This document shows, piece by piece, positions 1-6,287 of a stretch of DNA of 15,459 bases (positions within the stretch are counted from its first letter, which is position 1; every line of letters starts with the position of its first letter). The notes under the pieces are model-generated. The model had not been told where the DNA came from and did no database searches. It saw only the letters and a program-made list of their open reading frames with translations. Both the position numbers and the translations under genes were made by a program. Source of the DNA: CAYTED01 sp964404075 (GTDB lineage: Bacteria; Patescibacteriota; Minisyncoccia; Moranbacterales; UBA1568); assembly GCA_964404075.1 (NCBI GenBank), contig CAYOIM010000024.1, positions 1 through 15,459 on the forward strand, given 5' to 3'.

Positions 1-360
1 ACCGTCGCTCCGGGAGGTCGTCATATCGAGGTGATGGGGAGTCACAATCCTCATACGAAGCAGACCGTTCTCCGTACCGAGCGCATCCAGTATTGGATGG
101 GTCAGGGTGCGCAGCTCTCTCCGACCGTGCACAATCTCCTCGTAAGAGAGGGCGTGATCGAAGGGAAGAAGATCGCCGTCAAGATGGATCGTCCGGTCAT
201 GGCGGAGCCAGCCGCTTCTGAAGTCGTGGCAGGCAAGCCGGTTGTCGAAGAAGTGACGGCGAAGGAGGCTCCGGCGAAAGCGGCTGTTGAGGCGGTTGAA
301 GTGCCGGCAGAAACTGTTATCGCTCCGGCGGCGGAAGAGAAAACAGAGAAAGCGCAATAA
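1..360 (+). CDS. rpsP: 30S ribosomal protein S16, 3' part
   Basis: S16 is a small-subunit ribosomal protein that binds 16S rRNA during 30S assembly. The frame is open from base 1 with no start, so the N-terminus lies before the window. The visible core has the family pattern, with GSHNPHTK followed by the YWMGQGAQ and TVHNLL motifs. After the core (about residue 60 of the visible part) there is a tail of roughly 60 residues made almost only of Ala, Glu, Val, Pro and Lys. Such low-complexity tails occur in some S16 proteins but are absent from short S16 proteins such as the E. coli one. The gene is followed by the rplJ leader with no clear terminator directly after its stop, so read-through into rplJ is possible. 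The usual S16 partners (rimM, trmD, rplS) do not follow it. Confidence 0.93.
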   Translation, partial: TVAPGGRHIEVMGSHNPHTKQTVLRTERIQYWMGQGAQLSPTVHNLLVREGVIEGKKIAVKMDRPVMAEPAASEVVAGKPVVEEVTAKEAPAKAAVEAVEVPAETVIAPAAEEKTEKAQ

Positions 361-389
361 GATCGATTTTTCAGAAGTGGATAAGTGAA

Positions 390-511
390 GAGGTTCCGTA
401 GAAATGGGGCGGGCGTCGGAAGATACCGGAAGTCCTCATGAGGAAAGAATGTTTCATCGGAAGATGAAGGTCGAATTTCTTTCAGCTACGGATACGCATT
501 CGTAGTTTTTT
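390..511 (+). promoter_or_regulatory. Structured rplJ leader (probable L10-leader attenuator)
   Basis: The sequence upstream of rplJ folds into a series of helices. P1 pairs 390-398 (GAGGTTCCG) with 427-437 (CGGAA..CCTC, 2-nt bulge). Inside P1 is a small hairpin at 413-426 with a GGAA tetraloop. P2 pairs 443-449 (GAAAGAA) with 477-483 (TTCTTTC) and encloses a hairpin at 452-469, also with a GGAA loop. A terminator hairpin follows at 486-505. The segment TCCGTAG (395-401) is perfectly complementary to CTACGGA (486-492). That 7-bp pairing would disrupt both P1 and the terminator. In other bacteria rplJL leaders are bound by the L10-L12 complex, which stabilises the binding helix and promotes termination. 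The arrangement here fits that logic. The pairings are read by eye, and the assignment to the known L10-leader family is inference. Confidence 0.72.
486..511 (+). terminator. Intrinsic terminator in the rplJ leader (attenuator)
   Basis: The stem CTACGGAT / ATTCGTAG (8 bp with one G-U) has an ACGC loop and is followed directly by six T residues (506-511). It ends 19 nt before the rplJ start, so it can only act as a leader attenuator for rplJ-rplL or as a terminator for transcripts from rpsP. An alternative partner for its 5' arm exists at 395-401. Confidence 0.8.
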
Positions 512-530
512 GTTTGAGAAAAGAGCGAAT

Positions 531-1058
531 ATGATGAGAAAAAATGAGAAGGAGGCATTGAAGGATGCGGTCGTCGCACAGATCAATGATTCGAAAGCGC
601 TCGTGTTCGCCGATTATAAGGGCGTGACGATGAAGGACTTCGACAAGATCCGGAAGTCTCTTCGTGAGAGCGGTTCCAGGTGGCAGATCCTGAAAAAAAC
701 GATTCTTGGCATCGCCCTTCGGGATGCCGGCATAGAAGCCGATATGGCGAAACTCGAGGGTCAGGTCGGAGTCGCTTTCTCTTCTGATGAGGTGTCCGCC
801 GCGAAGGCGTTCACGCAGTTCATCAGGGAGAACAAGGGAACGACGCTTTCGATTCTCGGGGGAGTGCTCGAATCGAAGATGCTTTCAGCCGAAGAGGTGA
901 AAGCGCTCGCCAAGCTCCCGAGCCGCGATGAGATGCGCGCCAGGCTGGTTGGCACTCTCCAGGCTCCGATCGGCGGTTTCGTGCGGACGCTGTCGGCCAA
1001 TCTCTCCGGTCTGGTTCGGGTGCTCGATGCAGTGAAGGAACAGAAGAGTAATGGGTAA
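531..1058 (+). CDS. rplJ: 50S ribosomal protein L10
   Basis: L10 forms the base of the ribosomal stalk: its N-terminal domain binds 23S rRNA and its C-terminal helix carries L7/L12 dimers. The product of about 175 aa has the usual family length. It shows the typical N-terminal pattern with ALVFADYKGVTMKDFDKIRKSL, then the ILKKTILGIAL and QVGVAF segments, and a C-terminal helix ending in a short Lys/Glu/Ser tail. I use ATG 531 because it starts the protein as L10 proteins usually start; ATG 534 is equally possible. The upstream in-frame TTG at 510 lies in the terminator T-run and is unlikely. No strong Shine-Dalgarno is visible. Expression is probably controlled by the leader at 390-511. The stop codon lies inside the left arm of the inverted repeat at 1055-1131. 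Confidence 0.96.
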   Translation: MMRKNEKEALKDAVVAQINDSKALVFADYKGVTMKDFDKIRKSLRESGSRWQILKKTILGIALRDAGIEADMAKLEGQVGVAFSSDEVSAAKAFTQFIRENKGTTLSILGGVLESKMLSAEEVKALAKLPSRDEMRARLVGTLQAPIGGFVRTLSANLSGLVRVLDAVKEQKSNG

Positions 1059-1131
1059 CAAGTAACTGGTAATGAGTAAAGCAAAAAACTCAGTAAGTGG
1101 TTTCAGTTCCTCATTACAAATTACAAGTTAC
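1055..1131 (+). repeat. Imperfect inverted repeat of TAATGAG/TAAC type between rplJ and rplL
   Basis: The arms 1055-1076 and 1110-1131 match at 18 of 22 positions as an inverted repeat, separated by a 33-nt spacer. The inner 8 bp (GTAATGAG / CTCATTAC) are perfect. The left arm is itself built from short GTAAC/GTAA/GTAATGAG units and includes the rplJ stop codon. It would form a hairpin in the rplJ-rplL mRNA. Its composition differs from the genes around it and suggests a dispersed small repeat or palindromic element. Confidence 0.75.
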
Positions 1132-1179
1132 GCAGTTCAGTATTTACTAATCCGACAATAAATCACTTAATATAAGTAT

Positions 1180-1587
1180 ATGGATGAAGCAAAGAAAGAG
1201 GTTGTCGTGCCAGCGAAGTTCGAAAAACTCGTTGCTGAAATCGAGAAGATGAGTGTGCTTGATCTCTCGGAGCTCGTGAAGGTGCTCGAGGAGAAGTTCG
1301 GCGTTTCTGCCGCCGCTCCGATGATGATGGGCGCGGCGCCTGTGGTCGCCGGTGCCGTTGAAGTCGCCGAGGAGAAGAGCGAATTTGATGTCGAATTGAC
1401 TGCTGTCGGCGCCCAGAAGATCAATGTGATCAAGGCTGTCCGTGAGATCACCGGTCTCGGATTGAAGGAAGCGAAGGATATCGTCGATGCCGCTCCGAAG
1501 GCCGTAAAGGAAAAAGTTTCCAAGGCTGATGCCGAGACGATCAAGAAGAAGCTCGAGGAGGCCGGTGCGACCGTGACCTTGAAGTAA
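1180..1587 (+). CDS. rplL: 50S ribosomal protein L7/L12
   Basis: L7/L12 is the multicopy stalk protein that recruits and stimulates the translational GTPases. The 135-aa product has the standard two domains. An N-terminal dimerisation and L10-binding helix pair (about residues 10-43, LVAEIEKMSVLDLSELVKVLEEKFGV in two segments) is followed by an Ala/Met/Pro/Val hinge (about 44-65). The C-terminal GTPase-binding domain has FDVELTAVGAQKINVIKAVR, then GLGLKEAKDIVDAAP and a C-terminal EEAGATVTLK. ATG 1180 is preceded by an AT-rich stretch with no Shine-Dalgarno, which is notable for such a highly translated protein. It follows rplJ by 121 nt and is probably cotranscribed with it, ending at the strong terminator at 1627-1651. 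Confidence 0.97.
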   Translation: MDEAKKEVVVPAKFEKLVAEIEKMSVLDLSELVKVLEEKFGVSAAAPMMMGAAPVVAGAVEVAEEKSEFDVELTAVGAQKINVIKAVREITGLGLKEAKDIVDAAPKAVKEKVSKADAETIKKKLEEAGATVTLK

Positions 1588-1626
1588 TCGTGAGAGGTGT
1601 GAAGTGAAGAGAAATGAGCGGAGAAG

Positions 1627-1651
1627 AAAGGGGGCTCACGCCCTCTTTTTT
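1627..1651 (+). terminator. Intrinsic terminator after rplL
   Basis: The stem AAAGGGGGC / GCCCTCTTT (9 bp, one G-U) with a TCAC loop is followed by a T-run to 1651. It is 39 nt after the rplL stop and closes the ribosomal protein unit. Confidence 0.9.
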
Positions 1652-1707
1652 CATCCTGGGATATCGTGTATACTGAACAGATTGTAATCTATCAAGCATT
1701 TGTTCGT

Positions 1708-1995
1708 ATGGAATTTTTTGGAATCAGCCTGCCGGAACTCATCACGATCATCGGATTGGCGGGAGTGTGTTTCATCGTGTTCGCCGAGACCGGACTCTTG
1801 CTCGGGTTTTTCCTNNNNNNNNNNNNNNNNNNNNNNNNNNNNNNNNNNNNNNNNNNNNNNNNNNNNNNNNNNNNNNNNNNNNNNNNNNNNNNNNNNNNNN
1901 NNNNNNNNNNNNNNATCGTCATCGCTTCCTTTCTCCCGGTGGCGCATAAATACTGGATGGATCACCGGAAAGCCGTCATCGCCGGAAAAAATTGA
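1708..1995 (+). CDS. DedA-family membrane protein, interrupted by an assembly gap
   Basis: DedA proteins are polytopic inner-membrane proteins, some of which act in lipid carrier recycling and envelope homeostasis. The N-terminal part before the gap has the typical pattern: a short amphipathic start MEFFGISLPELI, a first hydrophobic segment, and the motif FAETGLLLGFF, close to the family FxEsgllvgfflPGdsll. After the gap, IVIASFLPVAHKYWMDHRK resembles the last TM and basic tail of such proteins. DedA proteins are usually near 200 aa; the visible sequence plus 100 N gives about 95 codons. So the gap must be longer than 100 bases if both sides belong to one gene, and the in-frame join across it is not evidence. 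I prefer ATG 1708; an upstream GTG at 1666 is less likely. The exact DedA subgroup cannot be told. Confidence 0.62.
   Translation: MEFFGISLPELITIIGLAGVCFIVFAETGLLLGFFXXXXXXXXXXXXXXXXXXXXXXXXXXXXXXXXXXIVIASFLPVAHKYWMDHRKAVIAGKN
1815..1914. other. Assembly gap of exactly 100 N
   Basis: A run of exactly 100 N, the same length as the gap at 11340-11439. It is most likely a nominal scaffold gap of unknown true size. Family length of the interrupted protein suggests that more than 100 bases are missing. Confidence 0.95.
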
Positions 1996-2019
1996 CAAAG
2001 AGAGGGAAAAGAGTACCAT
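1992..2019 (+). promoter_or_regulatory. Candidate promoter for the hydrogenase-like operon
   Basis: A consensus -35 box TTGACA (1992-1997) overlaps the preceding stop codon. It is followed after 16 bp by TACCAT (2014-2019), a 4/6 match to the -10 box. This would start transcription near 2026, about 70 nt before the first gene of the operon. The -35 is perfect but the -10 is mediocre, so this is a moderate call. Confidence 0.45.
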
Positions 2020-2045
2020 GGAGCCATATTTGAAGCAGAAAACAC

Positions 2046-2066
2046 AAAGGAGGGAGGCCTTTTTTT
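2046..2066 (+). terminator. Weak hairpin plus T-run upstream of the hydrogenase-like operon
   Basis: The stem AAAGG / CCTTT (5 bp, 7-nt loop) runs into seven T residues, and a second T-run follows at 2075-2080. It may end transcription from the DedA gene. If the promoter at 1992-2019 is used, it would instead sit in the operon's leader and act as an attenuator. The stem is short, so the call is tentative. Confidence 0.4.
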
Positions 2067-2097
2067 ATTTGGTCTTTTTTCAGCAAACGGTGAGAGT

Positions 2098-2622
2098 ATG
2101 TATGGAATCCTCCGAAAAATAGCACTGACACCAAAGACGGTCATCCCCCTTACGGATCTCCTTTCGGGCGGGGCGGAGGCGAGGGGGCGGAAGCTCGAGG
2201 AAAGGATCGCGCGGATGTTCAATGGGTCGCTCTCGATCCGCGTCGTATCGGCGGGATCATCCAATGCTGAGGAACAGGAGCTCGTCGCGCTTTCGAACGG
2301 GTATTATGACATAGAACGGTTCGGTATCCGATTCGTGGCGTCTCCCCGGCATGCCGATATGCTCATGGTGACCGGACCGGTTTCTCGCAATATGGCAGAG
2401 GCGGTGCGTCGTACCTACGAGGCGATGCCGACGCCGAAAATCGTTGTCGCGCTCGGGGACGGCGCCATCGACGGCGGAGTATTCCGCGACTCGTATGCCA
2501 TTCACAATTCCCTGTCCGAAGTCATCCCGGTCGATTTCGAGATTCCAGGAGATCCGCCATCGCCACGGGATATCATCTCGGCATTGTTTCATATACTCGA
2601 AGATACGCGGGTATCAGTATGA
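2098..2622 (+). CDS. NuoB/HyfI-like small subunit without any cysteine (Ehr-like)
   Basis: Homologue of the small subunit of group 4 [NiFe] hydrogenases and of NuoB, which normally carries the proximal (N2-type) [4Fe-4S] cluster at the membrane interface. The 174-aa product keeps the fold signatures: IRVVSAGSSNAEEQE (47-61), YDIERFGIRFVASPRHADMLMVTGPV (70-95, in two segments), VRRTYEAMPTPK (103-114), ALGDGAIDGGVF (118-129) and IPGDPPSP (149-156). All four cluster ligands are replaced: Ser55 and Glu58 in the first motif, Gly122 where GDCA is usual, and Asp152 where PGCPP is usual. The protein has no Cys anywhere, so it cannot bind the classic cluster. A GGTGAG-like ribosome site precedes ATG 2098. 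It overlaps the next gene by 4 nt (ATGA). It is the first gene of a six-gene operon and is assigned as EhrS-like by context. The conserved non-Cys residues argue against a pseudogene. Confidence 0.88.
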   Translation: MYGILRKIALTPKTVIPLTDLLSGGAEARGRKLEERIARMFNGSLSIRVVSAGSSNAEEQELVALSNGYYDIERFGIRFVASPRHADMLMVTGPVSRNMAEAVRRTYEAMPTPKIVVALGDGAIDGGVFRDSYAIHNSLSEVIPVDFEIPGDPPSPRDIISALFHILEDTRVSV

Positions 2623-4682
2623 TAGAATCATTTGCGGCAATCGACACCTTCTTCTTCGCTCTCGGCATTCTTCTTGCCGGAGGTTTCCTCGGTTTCGCAC
2701 TTGCACGGGTGACCGATCAGAAAACAACCGATATCGTGACGCAAGGAAGCGCCGGTATCGCCTCTTTCATCATCGCCTGTTTCGCCTCGGGCATCCTCTA
2801 TCGGGGTGCCGGAGCGACAGCATCCTTCGAAACGGTATTTCCGTCGCTCTCGCTCTCCTTCCGTATCGATGGGCTTTCCGCATTCTTTCTCTTGATTATC
2901 GGTGTTGTCGCGACGCTCGCATCGCTGTATGGCATCGGGTATCGCAAGCGATCCGGCGGACGCTATCGTTCGGAAGTATTCGGGTTTTTTTATGCCTTAT
3001 TTCTCGCCGGACTGTTCCTCGTGCCGGTGGCCAATCACGGACTCTTTTTCCTCATTGTCTGGGAGATGATGTCGCTCGCTTCGTATTTTCTCGTGGTCAT
3101 CGAACATCATGAGTCGGAGAATGTGAGAGCCGGCTTCCTGTACCTTCTCATGACGCATTTCGGAACGATGTGCATCTCATTGTCATTTTTTTTCGTTTGG
3201 GGGGCGACGGGATCGTTTGATTTCGATATGTGGCGCGCGTCTCTGGGGTCGATCGATGCCATGACTCTGGGGTGGGTATATGGGTTGGCGCTCATCGGTT
3301 TCGGGACAAAAGCGGGAATTATTCCTCTGCACATCTGGCTCCCGGAGGCGCATCCGGCCGCTCCATCGCATGTATCGGCGCTGATGTCCGGAGTCATGCT
3401 GAAGACTTCGATTCTCATGCTCATCCGTTTTTTCTTCGACTTTTTTCCGGGTGCAGGGATGGAGTGGGGTCTCCTCATCCTGGTCATCGCCTCCGTATCG
3501 GCGCTCCTCGGAGTACTCTACGCATTATCCGAACATGATCTCAAGCGGCTCCTCGCGTATCATAGCGTGGAAAATATCGGGATTATCCTGCTCGGTCTCG
3601 GAAGTGCCGTGGTGGCAGGCGGATATGGGAGGGAGAGCCTCATCTTTTTCGGTCTTGCGGCGGCGCTCTACCATACGATGAATCACGCGATGTTCAAGTC
3701 GCTTCTCTTTCTCGCGGCGGGGTCGGTCGTATCGGCGACGAGAACGCGGAATATGGAATCGTACGGTGGGCTCTTGAAAATGCTTCCTTGGACGGGATTT
3801 TTCTTTCTCGTCGGATCGATGGCGATTTCCGCGCTCCCGCCGCTCAATGGATTCGCGAGCGAATGGCTGACATTTCAATCGCTCTTTATCGGCGTCTCGT
3901 CCCCGAGCATTCTCGTGAAAAGTGTTTTCATCGGATCCATCGCCGCGCTTGCTTTGACCGGAGGGCTCGCCGCCGCGTGTTTTGTGAAAGCGTTCGGCAT
4001 CTCGTTCCTCGCCCGACCGAGGAGCGATGCGGTTCGTTGCGCGAGGGAATCTTCGGCCGTCATGCTCATCCCGATGGGCGTGCTCGCATTCCTTTCGGTC
4101 ATATTGGGGGTTTTCTCGACGACGGTGATCGCCGGGCTCGTCGGTATCGTGGGAAGTATCGCTCCGGCGACCGGGGAACCGCTCCATTTCACTTTTCGGG
4201 AATTGATAGAGACCCGGTCGGTATTTTCGACCGTGCTTCCGCTCGAATGGGTGACGATCGGACTTGGTCTCGCACTCGCACTCACGGGCGCATCAGTGTG
4301 GTGGTATACCAGGAAGCGATCCGTCGTGGTGGCTCGTACTTGGGATTGCGGGGAGAATCTCAGCGTCCGAACGGAAATCACGGGTACGAGTTTCGGTCAT
4401 TCCCTTATGACTCTTTTCCGGGGCGTCCTCCGACCGACGAGACAGACGGATGTGGAGTATCATGATGATGCGTCGCGATACTTCATCGCATCGTATACGG
4501 TAACGACGGATCGGGTGGATGTCTATCGCAGATATTTCTATCGACCCGTGCAGACGATTCTCGCCTTCCTCGGGAACAAAGTGAAATTGCTCCAGACGGG
4601 CAATATCAATATCTATCTTCTCTACATCTTCCTCACGCTGATCATTCTCTGTATCATCGCAACCAAACCAGCAATTTTATGA
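2619..4682 (+). CDS. HyfB/NuoL-like antiporter-type membrane subunit
   Basis: Large Mrp-antiporter-like subunit of a group 4 hydrogenase/complex I-type assembly, predicted to form an ion-translocating channel. The 687-aa product is a typical length for HyfB/HycC-like proteins and has about 14-16 hydrophobic segments. Channel residues are retained: Glu149 in VWEMMSLASYFLV, Lys231 in FGTKAGIIPLHIWLPEAHPAAPS, Lys262 in GVMLKTSILM, the DLKRLLAYHSVENIGII segment (307-323), and Lys360 in HAMFKSLLFLAAGS. The C-terminal extension (about 540-687) contains a soluble stretch with RTWDCGENL and ends in a final TM. It overlaps its neighbours by ATGA on both sides, so translation is coupled. HyfB is the closest family by the HSVENIGI and NHAMFKSLLF signatures. 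The direction and ion cannot be read from sequence. Confidence 0.92.
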   Translation: MIESFAAIDTFFFALGILLAGGFLGFALARVTDQKTTDIVTQGSAGIASFIIACFASGILYRGAGATASFETVFPSLSLSFRIDGLSAFFLLIIGVVATLASLYGIGYRKRSGGRYRSEVFGFFYALFLAGLFLVPVANHGLFFLIVWEMMSLASYFLVVIEHHESENVRAGFLYLLMTHFGTMCISLSFFFVWGATGSFDFDMWRASLGSIDAMTLGWVYGLALIGFGTKAGIIPLHIWLPEAHPAAPSHVSALMSGVMLKTSILMLIRFFFDFFPGAGMEWGLLILVIASVSALLGVLYALSEHDLKRLLAYHSVENIGIILLGLGSAVVAGGYGRESLIFFGLAAALYHTMNHAMFKSLLFLAAGSVVSATRTRNMESYGGLLKMLPWTGFFFLVGSMAISALPPLNGFASEWLTFQSLFIGVSSPSILVKSVFIGSIAALALTGGLAAACFVKAFGISFLARPRSDAVRCARESSAVMLIPMGVLAFLSVILGVFSTTVIAGLVGIVGSIAPATGEPLHFTFRELIETRSVFSTVLPLEWVTIGLGLALALTGASVWWYTRKRSVVVARTWDCGENLSVRTEITGTSFGHSLMTLFRGVLRPTRQTDVEYHDDASRYFIASYTVTTDRVDVYRRYFYRPVQTILAFLGNKVKLLQTGNINIYLLYIFLTLIILCIIATKPAIL

Positions 4683-5620
4683 TCTTTCTTTTTTCCATCG
4701 CGGCGCTTTTTCAGATTTTTTTCATTCCGGTCGTCTCGCCGCTCGTTGTCGGTGTGATCCGGAAGATGAAAGCGCGTCTTCAGAATCGCGAAGGGGCGAG
4801 CGTATTCCAGCCGTATTTCGATATCGCGAAACTTTTCCGAAAGGATGAAGTCCTTTCGGAGGATGCATCATGGATCTTTCGCGTCGCACCATTCGTCGTT
4901 TTCGGCGTGACGATACTGATCGGATGGAGCGTGCCGATAGTGTTTCTCGGGATGACCTATGTTCCGGCGAGCGATTTCCTCGTCATCATGTATCTCTTTC
5001 TCCTCGCGACTTTCTTCCTCGCGCTTGCCGGGCTGGATACGGGGAGCGGTTTCGGAGGATTTGGTTCGAGTCGGGAGATGATGGTGTCGGCACTGGCCGA
5101 GGGAGGGCTCCTCTTCTCTCTTCTCGTTCCGGCTCTGGCGACGGGGACGACGAATGTGGCGCTCATCGTCGAGACACTGCAGGACTTTTCATTGACGCAG
5201 TTTTCTCCGATACTCATCGCATTCCTCGCATTTTTCATCGCCTTTCTCGCCGAGAATTCGCGTTTTCCGGTGGATAATCCATCGACGCATCTCGAGCTGA
5301 CCATGATCCACGAGGCGATGATCCTCGAATATTCCGGAAAGCGACTGGCGTTGATGGAGTGGGCGGCGATGAACAAGCTCCTCATCTTCATCGTGCTCGG
5401 AGGCAACCTATTCTTTCCATGGGGAGTGAGCGGGCAACTCGCATACGGAGCGATCCTCATCGCCATCGCCGTCTTCGCCCTGAAGACCGGATTGTTCGTA
5501 TTCGCGGTCGCCGGCATCGAATCGACGATGGCGAAATTTCGCATTTTCCGCGTGCCTGATCTCCTGTTCACCTCGCTCGTTCTCGGTATGATCGCCCTCA
5601 GCATTATCATGACGATATAA
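4679..5620 (+). CDS. HyfC/HycD/NuoH-like membrane subunit
   Basis: Homologue of the complex I subunit NuoH, which links the peripheral redox arm to the antiporter-like arm through a glutamate-rich channel. The 313-aa product has about eight TM segments. Family motifs are complete: RLQNREGASVFQPYFDIAKL (33-52), the GSSREMMVSALAEGG segment (129-143), and AENSRFPVDNPSTHLE then LTMIHEAMILEYSG (191-220), with its row of conserved Glu/Asp/His. This shows that the E-channel region is intact even though the partner soluble subunits have lost their metal ligands. The start ATG overlaps the previous stop (ATGA), and the next gene begins 4 nt after its stop. Confidence 0.93.
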   Translation: MIFLFSIAALFQIFFIPVVSPLVVGVIRKMKARLQNREGASVFQPYFDIAKLFRKDEVLSEDASWIFRVAPFVVFGVTILIGWSVPIVFLGMTYVPASDFLVIMYLFLLATFFLALAGLDTGSGFGGFGSSREMMVSALAEGGLLFSLLVPALATGTTNVALIVETLQDFSLTQFSPILIAFLAFFIAFLAENSRFPVDNPSTHLELTMIHEAMILEYSGKRLALMEWAAMNKLLIFIVLGGNLFFPWGVSGQLAYGAILIAIAVFALKTGLFVFAVAGIESTMAKFRIFRVPDLLFTSLVLGMIALSIIMTI

Positions 5621-5624
5621 CCCT

Positions 5625-6287
5625 ATGGAAAATACATTCCTTAGCGCTGTCATTCTCCTCGATGCCTCCGCTTTTCTCCTCGCGATACTGATGCATCTCA
5701 CGCGCCGCAATGCGAATCTCGTGCGGCTGTATCTGATCCAGTCGCTCGCGCTTACGGCGCTCCTTCTCCTCTTGGGCATTTCGGCCGGCGAGAAATCACT
5801 CCTCCTGATGGCGCTCCTCACTTTCTTCGTGAAAGTGATCGTCGCGCCGATATTTTTCTTCCGGGTTCTCCGAAAGATTCCCGGAGCCGAGATGTCAGCG
5901 ACGAATTATCTTTCCGTGCCACAGACGCTTCTCATCATTATGGCGCTCGTCATCCTTTCCTATTCGAAGATCATCGTGCCGCTCGGTGCTGAGATGCCGG
6001 AGATGCTCGGACTTTTCTCCCTCAATATGTCGCTGGTTCTCGTTTCCATCTTTCTCCTCATCAATCGGCGCGGTATTTTCACGCAGATTGTCGGCATTCT
6101 CTGTCTGGAGAATGGCATCGTGTTCCTCTCGACGATCGCCTCGGTGAAGCAACCGATCGGTCTCGAGATCGGCATGCTGTTTGATATCGGACTGTGGATC
6201 GTCGTCGCCATGGTCTTCATTTCCATGATTCACTCGCAGTTCGGGACACTTTCGACGACGCCACTCCGAAAACTCACTGAAGAATGA
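5625..6287 (+). CDS. HyfE/NuoK-like membrane subunit
   Basis: Homologue of hydrogenase-4 component E, a small subunit related to NuoK with extra N-terminal TM segments. The 220-aa product is nearly all hydrophobic, with about seven TM segments. The NuoK-like part includes QIVGILCLENGIVF (154-167) with Glu162, the expected intramembrane carboxylate. Lys70 lies in FFVKVIVAP, and Glu181 and Asp187 follow in later segments. It starts 4 nt after the NuoH-like stop and overlaps the next gene by ATGA at 6284-6287, so it is translated as part of the operon. Confidence 0.88.
   Translation: MENTFLSAVILLDASAFLLAILMHLTRRNANLVRLYLIQSLALTALLLLLGISAGEKSLLLMALLTFFVKVIVAPIFFFRVLRKIPGAEMSATNYLSVPQTLLIIMALVILSYSKIIVPLGAEMPEMLGLFSLNMSLVLVSIFLLINRRGIFTQIVGILCLENGIVFLSTIASVKQPIGLEIGMLFDIGLWIVVAMVFISMIHSQFGTLSTTPLRKLTEE

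Noticed and set aside
1141..1179. Internal promoter or leaderless start for rplL (TATAAG at 1171-1176)
   Set aside because: The box is only 3 nt from the ATG, which would put the transcript start at or after the start codon, and no -35 is seen.
1646..1674. Possible promoter before the DedA gene (TATACT at 1669-1674)
   Set aside because: The -10 is fair, but the only sequence at the right distance for a -35 is the terminator T-run. I could not support it well enough to list it.
3525..4187. Open frame on the minus strand inside the HyfB-like gene
   Set aside because: Highly charged, repetitive Arg/Glu composition and no family features; it is a shadow of the membrane subunit gene.
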